Below are positions 48,136 through 58,180 of a stretch of DNA of 64,000 nt, in pieces. The stretch comes from Ceratothoa steindachneri (Eukaryota; Arthropoda; Malacostraca; Isopoda; Cymothoidae): assembly GCA_963969495.1 (NCBI GenBank), contig OZ018326.1, forward strand, positions 147,589,806 to 147,653,805, read 5' to 3'. Position numbers and translations under genes: made by a program. The notes below the pieces were generated by a model. It was not told where the DNA came from and did no database searches. It saw only the letters and a program-made list of their open reading frames with translations. How positions within the stretch are numbered: position 1 is the first letter of the stretch; the number at the start of each line of letters is the position of its first letter.

Positions 48136-48582
48136 GTGGAGCAGAAGACGAGAAATGTCCTTCGGTCGCTCTTAGACGCCACGTTTGCCAACATTTATGC
48201 GGCAAAGCTCAGACACGCCTTCTTTAGTCGTCTCCTGAATCATGTGTCACACATCCACTCGATGCTTAGGGAAGTCCAGCCGATCGTCAACTTAGTAATA
48301 GTGCCAATTGCGTCTCATCTTGAGATGCATTTGATATCCAGGAAGTACTCGCCACTGTCAATTAAACAGCACGATGCACCAAAGTTCGCGCAATTTTTTC
48401 GCTCTCAAAAAATAGAAGAGAAGCATGACAAATTCATCGATACGGTCCACAATTTGGCCAAGAAGCTGCAGGGTCAAAGCTTGTTACCAAATAAGAAACC
48501 TGGCTTCTGCTCATGCTTTTATTTCTCGGGTAGGTCTGGCTCTTGTCACACTGAAGATCCAGGGAGAGAGACATCTAGGTAG
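48136..48582 (+). pseudogene. Unassigned open frame of about 148 codons
   Basis: This is among the longest uninterrupted plus-strand frames outside known elements, and GC content is raised from about 48080 to 48600. The reading is rich in hydrophobic helices early on (LLDATFANIYAAKLRHAFF) and charged later (FFRSQKIEEKHDKFIDTVHN). The initiation codon is a GTG, so a true start is doubtful; it may be an exon or an element fragment. No splice signal was identified with confidence. Confidence 0.25.
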
Positions 48583-49088
48583 TGTTGGTGTCACCATAAG
48601 TTCACTGGTGAGTCCTCTCGCTGTATGTCACATTGTGGATTCATTATGGAAGGTGGATAATGACCATCTTCTCCTGCTTTTCCAATTATCCAGGCCTAGA
48701 TGACGAAAACTACACAAAGCGTCATCCTGAAGTCACAGACTACTCAAAAGCTACCTGTTTCACCATTCTGCCTCATCCGGACACTTCAGGGAAATTTGCA
48801 TAACACAACTTGATCATTCATCAGAGAAAAATCTACCTGAAATTATAACCTTATTTTACAAGGAAATCACTTATTTAACATCACTTGGTCAGAGTTTATT
48901 TTGCCTCGCCCCATCCGATCTTCTGTGCCTTACGGCCATGCCATGAACATAACTTCAGGGAAACTTTCCCCCGTGGCAGTACATATGCCTACCTATCTAC
49001 TCACCCTGAGTGCAATGTCGGAATCAAATATTTGCCACTTCATTCGGCATCTAAACATGAGAATTAACTTAATCTTTCACTGCAGCTC
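48583..49088. other. No recognised genes
   Basis: Short overlapping frames only. Confidence 0.4.
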
Positions 49089-49205
49089 TACCGTTTTCTT
49101 ACTGTAAGCTTCAATCAAAACTTATGTCAACCTCTGATGGTCGCCTCACTATACCGTTTTCATACTGTCAGCTTCAATCAAAACTGATGTTAACCTCTGA
49201 TGGGC
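49089..49205. repeat. Tandem duplication, unit about 64 bp
   Basis: TACCGTTTTC...ACTGT.AGCTTCAATC...AACCTCTGATGG occurs twice in direct succession, with about 10% mismatch. Confidence 0.9.
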
Positions 49206-51132
49206 TACTGCCAGGTCAAAATTTCCTGGTCTATTCAAAGAAACCTCTTTCGAACTCCATATTTCCCGGACGACCTTTCCCATAGCTGTTCTTATTTATT
49301 AAAGTCGCTCCCTCTATCTTCACGGACAACTTCTTGCAATAATTCTTGCTTGTCTTAGAATTAAAAGGGCGCGTGCCATCGCGAGCCGAGTGTTCAGAAT
49401 CGTTTTTTCCTTTACTCCGTCCTCTCGCATCTCTATTTACTCTTCTAACGTTCATTTCAGGTTTAAATCTAATGGTATCTAGTAACAATTAGGCCTTTTG
49501 TTCTAAAAAAATGGTAAGAACTAGCAAACCAGTAATGACAAGACTTGGTAACCTTACGTCATCCCTGACTTATTAATTTGTGACCAATCGGAGAGGCAAG
49601 GTATTAATTTTGACAGAACTGTTTTCCTCTGCTGCCTTCATCGGTCCATTAAACTACTCGCATTTTCATCAACATCCATCAATGTTTTTCATTGACCCGA
49701 GCTTCAATGCCACTGACTTAAAGAATGCAGAAAATTTTAGATATAGACATTGGTAATAAAGACACCTAGCTTGTATACTTAACCAAATCCTCCAGTACAC
49801 AAAAGTTTAAATGAAAATAATTAAACTTAATCCTGATAAGCATCCAAGTATTTGTTTTACTTATATATATAGTGTGTGTTTGAGTTTTTGGCAAAATTGT
49901 CACATTTTTAATGTTTTCTAGTGTAATGAACAGTTTGATGTATCGGTTAAAGTCGAGGACGAGAAAGAGCATACAAAGTAAATTTTAAATTGAGATAAAG
50001 GTAGCTAACCTACAGAAAAGGAGGCCTTCTGAAAATTAAAAAAGAATTAATTGCATTTTGCTGAATCGCGCCAGGTATTGAAATGCATGCATCATGACTG
50101 CTATTCAATACTCTTTAAACACTATGAATGCTTTAAGACATGACATGAACTATTATAACGTAATTACATAACTGTGAAACACTAGACGTTTTGACTGCGT
50201 CCACTCGCTGTAGTTTTTCCCAAAACTGCAGAAAAGTTGAAGAAAGATCCCTGCAAGTGAATACAGGCTTTGGTGAGAGAGATGTATGTTAGATTGCCGT
50301 ATAAAGCTTGTTCTAAAATAGTATCTTCGCAACCACTGGTATATGATGTGCAATGGGAAATTTTATGTCAGCCAAGGCAAATAAGCACGGCATTACAAAA
50401 GCAAAGAATCTCAGATTTTAATAACTTCTACCAGAAGCAGTTGCTAAACTTTCTGAAGAAAAGCTGAATTGCATACAAACCATGTGGCGTTTCAAGTATC
50501 AGGAAGATCAAGATCAACTAAATTGATGGTCTTTAGGTTTTTTCAGTGCAAGTTTGTCTTTCAATCCCAAATTATTGAGCATGGTATTAGGTCAATTATA
50601 AATGTTATGTGAAGCTTTTTGAGAATATACTCAAACCGTAGCTTGTGATGGTTTCTGCTGAAATGCACTACCACCTTCGTTTTTGATTACATGGATTATT
50701 ATTTGTGGATCTCGATTGAAAAATATGCAAATCCGTCCGCCTAGAATACCATGTTTAAAATGGTGGCAAGAAATCAGGAAGGTGTTAGAACATCTTCGCA
50801 TGGACACAGTGAGGAATGCATGCCCGAGGATCCTTATGCGTCTTGGGACGGTGGTACAGTCTGAAGACCAATACTTTAAGTAACCTGTCATCTCCAGACC
50901 ACAATCTATTTAATAGTTTAAAAGCTTTAAATAAATTTAATTCTATTTAAGTTATTGTGAGGAACTGGAATATAAATAGAATATTTTGTTTTTCGTAAAA
51001 TGAATTTTCCATTTGAGAAAAATCCGTGCAGAGGTGGAGAATGAACCAAGCTGAATAAGGCAGCATAAATCCATTTGATATAAATTGAAGCCGAATCATC
51101 AAAAGTGTGGCTTTCATGAGAGATACATAACT

Positions 51133-51135
<3 letters not shown>
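49206..51135. other. AT-rich DNA without recognised genes
   Basis: No supported coding sequence or RNA gene. The frames at 50631-50891 (minus) and 50683-50883 (plus) overlap and neither is recognised. Confidence 0.5.
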
Positions 51136-51191
<56 letters not shown>

Positions 51192-51200
51192 TATATATAC
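51136..51200. repeat. (TA)n microsatellite
   Basis: About 60 bp of TA with one GATA interruption. Confidence 0.97.
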
Positions 51201-51463
51201 AAAGAAAGCAACTACAGGATCTGTGGGTAATAATACACCTACCACATGGCTATGCCATTTTTATTTTCTGTCTCTCAAATAAAATTTGAAAACAGAAAGA
51301 AAGATGCAGAAACCTGGGGTAGCTGACTATAAATAGATATAGTACAAGAGAAAATAAGAATAGGGCGTGAATGAGCAAATGATTCTTCTACTGTCCCTCT
51401 CTCTTGCCTTTAAAAAACTCCGGTTTCTTGTCTCATTTGCTCATTCACTTCCAATTCTTATTT

Positions 51464-51472
<9 letters not shown>
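51200..51472. repeat. SINE-like repeat with inverted arms
   Basis: Bounded by (TA)n on both sides. GAGAAAATAAGAAT...TGAGCAAATGA (51351-51382) is the complement of TCATTTGCTCATTCA...ATTCTTATTTTCTC (51436-51470), giving a hairpin with arms of about 30 bp. The stretch 51383-51470 matches 54720-54815 and the complement of 54252-54355. ACAAAGAAAGCAACTACAGG at its left end recurs at 54634. Confidence 0.75.

Positions 51473-51496
<24 letters not shown>
51472..51496. repeat. (TA)n microsatellite
   Basis: About 25 bp of TA. The mariner element that follows is inserted at its last TA. Confidence 0.95.
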
Positions 51497-52816
51497 CTGG
51501 GTGTTTAAAAAATTTATATCATTTGGCAATCTAATAACTTTGCCAGTTCACGTTCAAATGACATCAAATTTCAACAGCATGTGTAGAAACAGGTCAGAAT
51601 TTCATGTTTAATGTTTTTATCTTTACATGCATAGAAATTCCATTCACTGGAAGTGGAAATCCATTTTGGGTGTTGGAAGAAGCTTGAAAACAGTCGAACA
51701 AGACTCCAGAGAGTGCATTTGTAAGAGAGTTCTCTAAAGAGTTACCAACGGCAATGCAGATTTGGACATGGAACAAAAAATCAAAGAAGAAGGCTTTCTA
51801 TGCAGAACAAAATGATCTGGACGACCAATAACTTTAGAAGAGACGGTCGAACTGCTTCGCCAAAAAATTTGCAAAGCCCCAAGAAGTCCATAAGAAGAAG
51901 AAGTGTCGAAACACAGATTCCTCTAACGACAGTTTGGCGCTTGCTGAGGAAACGCTTGCTAATGAAACCCTACAAGCTGCAGCTAGTTCAAGGCCATAAC
52001 GGCCTGTAAAAGAAACTTGTAGACGAGTTCAAGGAACGTCTTGTTTCCAGTGATGTGGCCACATTTCATACGGATGGCAAAGTCAATAAGCTTAATGTTC
52101 GCATTTGGGGCGAAGAAAATCCCCATGCTACAGTTAAGCATGTGAGGGACTCACTGGAAAGTGAACGTGTTCTGCACCATCTCCAAGACCATCATCATAG
52201 CCTGGTTTTCTTTGAGGGAAATGTGACCGGCCATGTTTATCTGCAAATGCTTTAGAACTGTCTCATGGATGAGCTCATAGCAAATGAACAAGAAGACCAT
52301 GTTCCAAAAGGGTGGGGCTCCATCTCACGGGAAGCTTACAGTGCGGGCTTATCTCAATGACAATCTGCGAGAGAGATGGATCGGGCGTGATGCTGATTGG
52401 GACACTGTGCTGTTAAAATGGCTGCCACGTTTACCTGACCTGACACCTTGTGATTTATTCTCTGGTGCCATTTGAAGGGAATGGTCTATGTCCCCCCCCC
52501 CCATCTTCCTGCAAACATAGAGGAACTCAAGCACAGAATCACTAACGCACTGGAGATCTTTAGCAAACACATGCTGCAGCATCTTTGAAAGAAGTTGGAG
52601 TACCAACTTGACGTGTTACTTGTCTGAGGAGGTGCGCATATTGAACAGTTGTAAAATCGTTCATGGAATACACACACATATGATTTTCCCATTCAAATTT
52701 GGAGGAAAAAATATTTGGTTGCTTACCAGTAAGCCTGTTTAGTTTTATTTGCCTTGACTATGTAGTTTTTGTGATATTTAGATCTTAAATGATATCAATT
52801 TTATTTAAACACCTTG
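51497..52816 (+). mobile_element. Mariner-type DNA transposon, family 3, broken
   Basis: Terminal inverted repeats are CTGGGTGTTTAAAAAATT (51497) and, at the right end, the complement CAAGGTGTTTAAATAAAATT (52816), both with ATATCATTT further in, each flanked by TA. The length of 1320 bp is normal. Transposase pieces in order are a helix-turn-helix region (AFVREFSKELPTAM; later RRRSVETQIPLTTVWRLLRK at about 51900); ATFHTDGKVNKLNVRIWGEENPH near 52060; MFQKGGAPSHGKLTVRAYLN near 52300, where the catalytic QQDG is altered to QKGG; and LPDLTPCDLFSG near 52440, carrying the third Asp. A GA-rich tail follows. Frameshifts and the lost central Asp make it inactive. Confidence 0.9.
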
Positions 52817-52958
52817 TATATCTGTATATATATACGGTTTGAATCCCACCCTAGCTCAGATTTTTTTGAAGTGAGAAATAACTATTTTCGAAAAATATTA
52901 TTCCGTTTTCTCTTTCCTGCCGTGAAGTTGGATTTATTTCATAATTTTTTCGCGCTCA

Positions 52959-53076
<118 letters not shown>

Positions 53077-53089
53077 CAGGAATATGAAG

Positions 53090-54170
53090 ACCCAGGTGAT
53101 TACACTAATGATTTATTGGCAGGACGTTTCTGACCTTTACTAAGACCATCTTCAGCGACTATATCGTCTAATGAGAAGGGAAAGGAACATTAATTGATAA
53201 TAGTTAAAAGAATACATTATAAAAAAGCGAAAGAAGTCAAGTTAAAATAATAAAATTGACAATTATTAAAATTAAACTAAAAACACTAATAGCAATATAT
53301 AGAATTAAATAATATTACCCAGTTGTATTTAAAAAAATAATAGAAAGTGAAATTAGAACAAACTGACTTGATTAACACATATTAAAAGTTATTGAAGTAA
53401 ATAAAAAATAACCTATTATATTAAATTGTAAAAACAAAAAAGAAATCAACTAACTAAACATATACAACTACTGACGAAATTTATTCGGTTGGTCGGTTGG
53501 CTAGTTAATCTATTGAAGTGTTGGTTGGTTATATTGTGAATAATTTAATTAAGAAGGAGTTATTATTTGGATTTGGATTTATTTGAATGATATATAGTGA
53601 CTCTAAGATTTTCAAATCGAGAGAAGTTAAGGCTGAAGAAAATATAGTAAATGAATTAGAATTAAAAGGATGATGGTGATACTCTGAATGTTGCCTGATG
53701 GAAGAGGCTTCAGGTTTAGAAATTGGAATACCAGTCCTATGAGACAAACCCAAGTGCTTTGCGATCCTGCAATTGAATTGTAATCCAGTTTGGCCTACAT
53801 AACGACTGTAGCAGGTCGTACATGTATAATTGTAAATTATACCGGATTGCAAGCCCAAAGGGATGGGCTCCTTATTGAGACAAAAGGAATTTAAAGATAC
53901 AGGGTTAGAGTTTATACAAATGAATTGGCACTGAGGGAAATGGTTGTTGAGGGTAGAGAAGGAGTTTATTAAACTCGGATGTTAAATGCTCGAGATATGG
54001 TAGTATAATAAGAACCTTCTGTTTAGAAACAGTAGTAAGTAAGGGTCGAGGATAGTATATTTTGGAGAGAAAGTTGGATACTAACTGGTCGAAGATCGTG
54101 GTAATAATTAAATTTGAAGAAATCCTTTAAATAATTCAGTTCTTCATGAAACGATATCCAGTTGGAGCAT
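53090..54170 (-). mobile_element. Penelope-like element, 3' fragment with GIY-YIG nuclease
   Basis: The minus strand from about 54100 carries an RT C-terminal tail (VLIILPYLEHLTSEFNKLL), a frame break, then a well-kept GIY-YIG endonuclease domain (53858-53529). It includes IIYNYTCTTC, RYVGQTGLQFNCRIAKH, SSIRQHSEYHHH and LDLKILESLYIIQINP. The Cys pair before the nuclease motif and the Arg and Glu positions expected for catalysis are present. Most of the RT is gone. The 3' part to about 53090 is non-coding and holds a hammerhead-like core. Confidence 0.88.
53124..53155 (-). ncRNA. Hammerhead-ribozyme-like core at Penelope-like 3' end
   Basis: The minus strand reads CTGAAGA, then TGGTC-loop-GGTCA (five pairs, two of them G-U), then GAAACGTC. 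This is the same arrangement as at 31795-31827 although the stem sequences differ. Confidence 0.5.
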
Positions 54171-54207
54171 ATATGATAGGCTCTAAAAATTTAGCTTTTA
54201 ATACTGG

Positions 54208-54250
<43 letters not shown>
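54208..54250. repeat. (TA)n microsatellite
   Basis: About 40 bp of TA next to the inverted-repeat unit. Confidence 0.97.
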
Positions 54251-54251
<1 letters not shown>

Positions 54252-54255
<4 letters not shown>

Positions 54256-54900
54256 GAGAAAGAGAAAATTGGATGCGAATGAGCAATGAGACAAGAAACA
54301 GGAGTTTTAGAGGCCAGAGAATGTGACATTAGAAAAACTCTAGAATCAAAAAGAGCAGTGCTTGGCACAATGAAGGCGATCCTTTACCGAGGAGACAGAA
54401 ATAACGCCAGGGGAAAAAAGGTTTTGGAAAATTCCTGTCGAGGACTCAAATACGTGTCTGTTGATTGCCGCTCAGATACTCTACCGCTAAGCTACCAGGC
54501 ACAGTGACTCAACTTCACCCAAAGCTTTAATCCATCAAGCCCAGTATCTCCCTAAGCTAGGAACATCCAAGAAATTTTATATCAGATCCTCTTACTAGCT
54601 CACAATTTAAAAGCTCATTGTCCATGTCACATACAAAGAAAGCAAATACAGGTTATGCGAGTGGAAATAACAACCGCCACAGAGCTTTTTCCATATTTTG
54701 TGTCGCCCTCTGCTTTCTTTGATTCTAGTGTTCTTCTAATGTCCCTTTCTCTTGCCTCTAAAAACTCGTCTTTCTTGTCTCATTACTCATTCGCGTCCAA
54801 TTTTCTCTTTCACTGGTACTATATGTATATATAGTCAACTATAAAAAGTTTCTGCATCTTTCTTTCTTTTTTCAAAATTGTGTTGAAAGGCAGAAATTAA
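54252..54900. repeat. Compound SINE-like unit with inverted arms
   Basis: The left arm 54252-54355 is the complement of the right arm 54720-54815 (AATTGGATGCGAATGAGCAA against the complement of CTCATTCGCGTCCAATT). Between them lie a tRNA-like sequence on the minus strand and unique sequence. To the right, GTTTCTGCATCTTTCTTTC (54848) is the complement of 51294-51312. The same modules in other order form the repeat at 51200-51472. Confidence 0.7.
54427..54503 (-). tRNA. tRNA-like sequence, probable SINE head
   Basis: The minus strand shows an A-box-like TAGCTTAGCGGTAGAGT and, about 35 nt on, a B-box-like TTTGAGTCCTCGACAGG, with a possible anticodon-arm stem TCTG...CAGA between them. The D arm pairs only weakly and the anticodon loop is too long, so this is not a working tRNA gene. 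It reads as the RNA polymerase III promoter of a tRNA-derived SINE. Confidence 0.55.
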
Positions 54901-54963
54901 AAATATTGCGAAAGCCCTGTAGTGGTTATCTCCCGCAGAACCATTATTTGCTCTCTCTTTGTA

Positions 54964-56234
54964 ACGGGTCTTTCAACAAGGACGCTCAAACTTTGTCAGG
55001 CAATAGCGACCATGTTGTTGAAGCAACATCTGGCCACCTCAATGTGAACTATTCAATAGTACTTGGCAAGTTAGAATGGATGGTTATAACGTTGAACATT
55101 GTGTGAAAATCATAAAATATTATTATCAAAATCAGTGCTCCATTCGACAAACGTTCTGTGCATCAGTAGATTTCTATCGTCCCTACAATCGTCCTGCCGG
55201 GACGACTGTTCGACTTTTGGTGGCCAAATTCGAAGCAAAAGGGTCGGCAAACAATCGCCTAACACTTGTAATGCAAGGTTTGTTAAAAACATCGTTGCTG
55301 TAAATGAGAGTGAACGGGAAGATCAGAGGCAGTCAATTTCTCGTCGTTCACAAGAATTTGGACTTTCTGCGACCTTAGTTTGGCGAATTATGCGTAGAAA
55401 ATTGGGCATGCATCCGTACAAACTCCAACTTACCCAGGAACTTAGGGTAAACGACCATACATAAGGCCGCGTGTTAGCTGATTGGTCTCTAGAGCAGATG
55501 GATGTTGCCCTAAATTTTCCACGAAAAATTATCTTCAGCGATGAGGCCCATTTTTGGATGAATGGATTTGTGACCGAGCAAAATTGTCATAATTGGGAAT
55601 AAAACAATCCACATGAGATACAGCAGAACCAAGTGCATCCCAACAAAGTCAATGTTTGGTGCGGAATTTCCTCTAACGGTATCATCGGTCCGTATTTTTA
55701 TGAGAACGAAGATGAGATTGCGATAACTGTCAAGGCGAGACCGACAAATCGATGATAAGCAACTTCCTTTGGCATCAAATGGATTATATGCCTGATATGG
55801 ATACTGACGTGCCACACTGCGCACGCCTCTATAGACATTTTGCAACAGCGATTTCAGGGCAAGGTCATCTCGCGCAGCGGTGACGTCAACTGGCCACGGA
55901 GATAATGCGATTTAACGCCATTAGACTACTTTCTTTGTAGCTACCTTAAATCGCAGGTCTATGCGAGTAATCCGCATAAAGTTGATGTCCTCAAAGTCAA
56001 CATAACGAACACCATTTAGCAAATTCAGCCTGATTTATGAAGCACTTTTATTGAAAATTTGGCCTCCCGAATACGGTCCACCAAGTGAAACCGCACCGGA
56101 TTTGAACAACGTCATATTCCACACTTAATGCCATAAAATGTACTTTCAAATTTAAAATAAATTGAGTTCATATATCACACACAACTTGTTTTATTTACCT
56201 TCAAATATTGAATGACCTTAGGGAAAGACCCTTT
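54964..56234 (+). mobile_element. Mariner-type DNA transposon, family 1, second copy
   Basis: The left end ACGGGTCTTTCAACAAGGAC and the right end (complement AAAGGGTCTTTCCCTAAGGTC) form inverted termini, each beside TA; the right TA begins a microsatellite. The transposase starts MDGYNVEHCVKIIKYYYQNQ at 55076, with FYRPYNRPAGTT and a frameshift near 55290. It continues with SRRSQEFGLSATLVWRIMRRKL, FSDEAHFWMNGFVTEQNC near 55535 (first catalytic Asp) and CDLTPLDYFLC near 55910 (third Asp). The central QQD block is lost. It has the same termini and protein as the minus-strand copy at 35570-36881. Confidence 0.88.
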
Positions 56235-56237
56235 ATA

Positions 56238-56312
<75 letters not shown>
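56235..56312. repeat. (TA)n microsatellite
   Basis: About 78 bp of TA with one GTA interruption, starting at the target TA of the mariner copy. Confidence 0.97.
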
Positions 56313-56314
<2 letters not shown>

Positions 56315-56389
56315 ATACCCCTATATTTTTACAACCTTTTTTTTATATTATTATATTTTTTTTAAAAAGTGGACAGATAAACTAGTATG

Positions 56390-57420
56390 AAGTTCCAGCG
56401 CATTCTTTACCCCCTTCCTCTCTTTCCATCTCCCTATATCGAACCTCAATTCTATCCCACCTCTCTCTCCACCCATTTCCATCTCCCTCCAACCCTCTCT
56501 CTCGCACTATTTCCCTCTCCCACCCATCTCTATCTGTCTCCTCTAACTCTCTATCCCTCAATTCTGTGCCCTTTTCTCTCTTTTCCCCCTGTCCTTCTTT
56601 TCTCGCAACCTATCACCCTCACTCTTTCACAAATTCTCCAACTCCCCCTCTCACTCACCCATCCTTCACCTCTCTCTTTTCCCCTCTCTATTTAATTATC
56701 TATCTCCTACCCTCACTTTCGCCCTCTATCTTTCCACTTCTGTCTCCCCCTGTACCTGGAAATATTTTCCCCTTCTCCCCCTCTCTCCCGAACTACCCTA
56801 CATCCCATCCAGTGTGTTCCTCATCTCTTCTTGTTCCTGCTCCCTCTCCTTCTTCCCCCTCCTCCCCCCGCCCCCCCTCCTTCCACCTATATCTTCCTCT
56901 GCATCTATATAAAACTATCTTTTCTACTCTTCACACTATTCCCTCCTATGGGTTGAGAATTGAACAGGGAAGAAAAGAAGGAGGTGGAGATAGGAGAAAT
57001 GGAGGGGAGAGAGGAAGCGAGCTGGACTGGAGTCGGTAAGGGGGGATTAATGGGGAAGGGGGAGAGAGAAGGTAAATTGTAAATTTTAAAAATGTATTTT
57101 CAAAAATAATTTTCAAATTTATTATTACTTACTTTAGGAATGAGCTCCCGCCTCTCCTCCCTGTTGAGAAGGAGTAGACATAGGAAGAGAGAATGGGTTG
57201 AGGATGGTTAAATTGATTAAGTAAGATACGAAGGAGGAAGGGGGAAAAGAATAGGGATAGGTAAGTGATTGGGGTAGGGGTGGAGTATAAGGATGCGATA
57301 GGGGTAGATGAAAAGAGAGAGGAGAGGGTAAGGGAACATAGAGGTCAGTGGGGATAGAGATGATAAAAATCCATTTGAAACATCAAATAGACCGAAGGCC
57401 AACGGCCGGAGGAACTGGTA
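56390..57420. repeat. Pyrimidine-rich block followed by purine-rich block
   Basis: From 56390 to about 56930 the plus strand is strongly C/T-rich (TCTCCC, CCCTCTCTC words). From about 56965 to 57350 it is strongly G/A-rich (GGGAGAGAGGAAG, GGGATAGGTAAG words), with a short AT-rich gap at 57075-57140. The blocks are roughly complementary in composition, so the whole could be an old, diverged inverted repeat. The long proline/serine-rich frames within are composition artefacts. Confidence 0.75.
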
Positions 57421-57546
57421 ACGAGCGAAGTATAGCACAAGTCCACCCTTTGGGTGGGGGTGGGAAGCTATGATTCCCCCCCTAAATGAATCAAGTGTAC
57501 AACGAAGCGATTATTTGCGGGTATGAATTTTTTTAGAACGGGACTA

Positions 57547-57579
57547 TTTTCGATATGTACCTTCCCACATCATCTTCAG
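57547..57579 (-). ncRNA. Hammerhead-ribozyme-like core at Penelope-like 3' end
   Basis: The minus strand reads CTGAAGA, then GATGTG-loop-CATATC able to form six pairs (one G-U), then GAAA. This is the third independent case in the window. Confidence 0.5.
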
Positions 57580-58180
57580 ACGTAAAATAAGATAAATTAA
57601 CCAAGAAAACTGAAATAATGAATATATATTAAGTGGAAACTGACATCAAGCTGAAGACGTCAGCTATAGGTTTTTAAAAATATCCTTTAAAATGAAGTTT
57701 GACACATAGGGACTACATTTATGCTGCCCTTCAGACAAATTGTAATCTGGAATGTCTTTAATGAATGAGGATTCGATATTTTTTTCTTTTATTAAAAGCG
57801 TTTGAATGATAACTTTTGGGGCACTAAATAAATCTATTATATGAGTGGCATTTACTACATAGTTAAAAATTCTTTAAGTATTACTTGCTCAAGGAATATC
57901 CCCCCTTCTGTTCGTATATGCGTTTATCTAATGTCCTTCCGGCTTCTCCTAGATGGAAAGAGGGGCAATTTGGGGCTTAATACGGAATTCAATAGATGCC
58001 TGCATCTCTATTTTGGGCCTCACGCCTAGTGGAAGGGAAAGAATTCCTGATGGTTGAAGATATTTGACTGGTCAAGTTGTATATCCCAAGGAGAGCGTTT
58101 TCATTAAGATACTCGAATAATCAAACAGAGGTTTTAGCAGCCTTGGATGTGAGTATGATTTCCAGCTAATCCTGGAGTAC
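57547..58180 (-). mobile_element. Penelope-like element, 3' fragment
   Basis: On the minus strand near 57950, HLGEAGRTLDKRIYE (in a broken frame) matches the GIY-YIG endonuclease core of the EN+ Penelope-like proteins. A cysteine-bearing lead-in and a helical tail (LLIKEKNIESSFIKD near 57780) follow the family pattern. Several frame breaks occur. The 3' non-coding end at about 57547-57600 carries a hammerhead-like core. RT sequence upstream of 58180 was not recognised. Confidence 0.7.

Noticed and set aside
56387..57039. Long proline/serine-rich plus-strand frames
   Set aside because: They follow from the C/T-rich composition; no start context, domain or complexity supports a protein.
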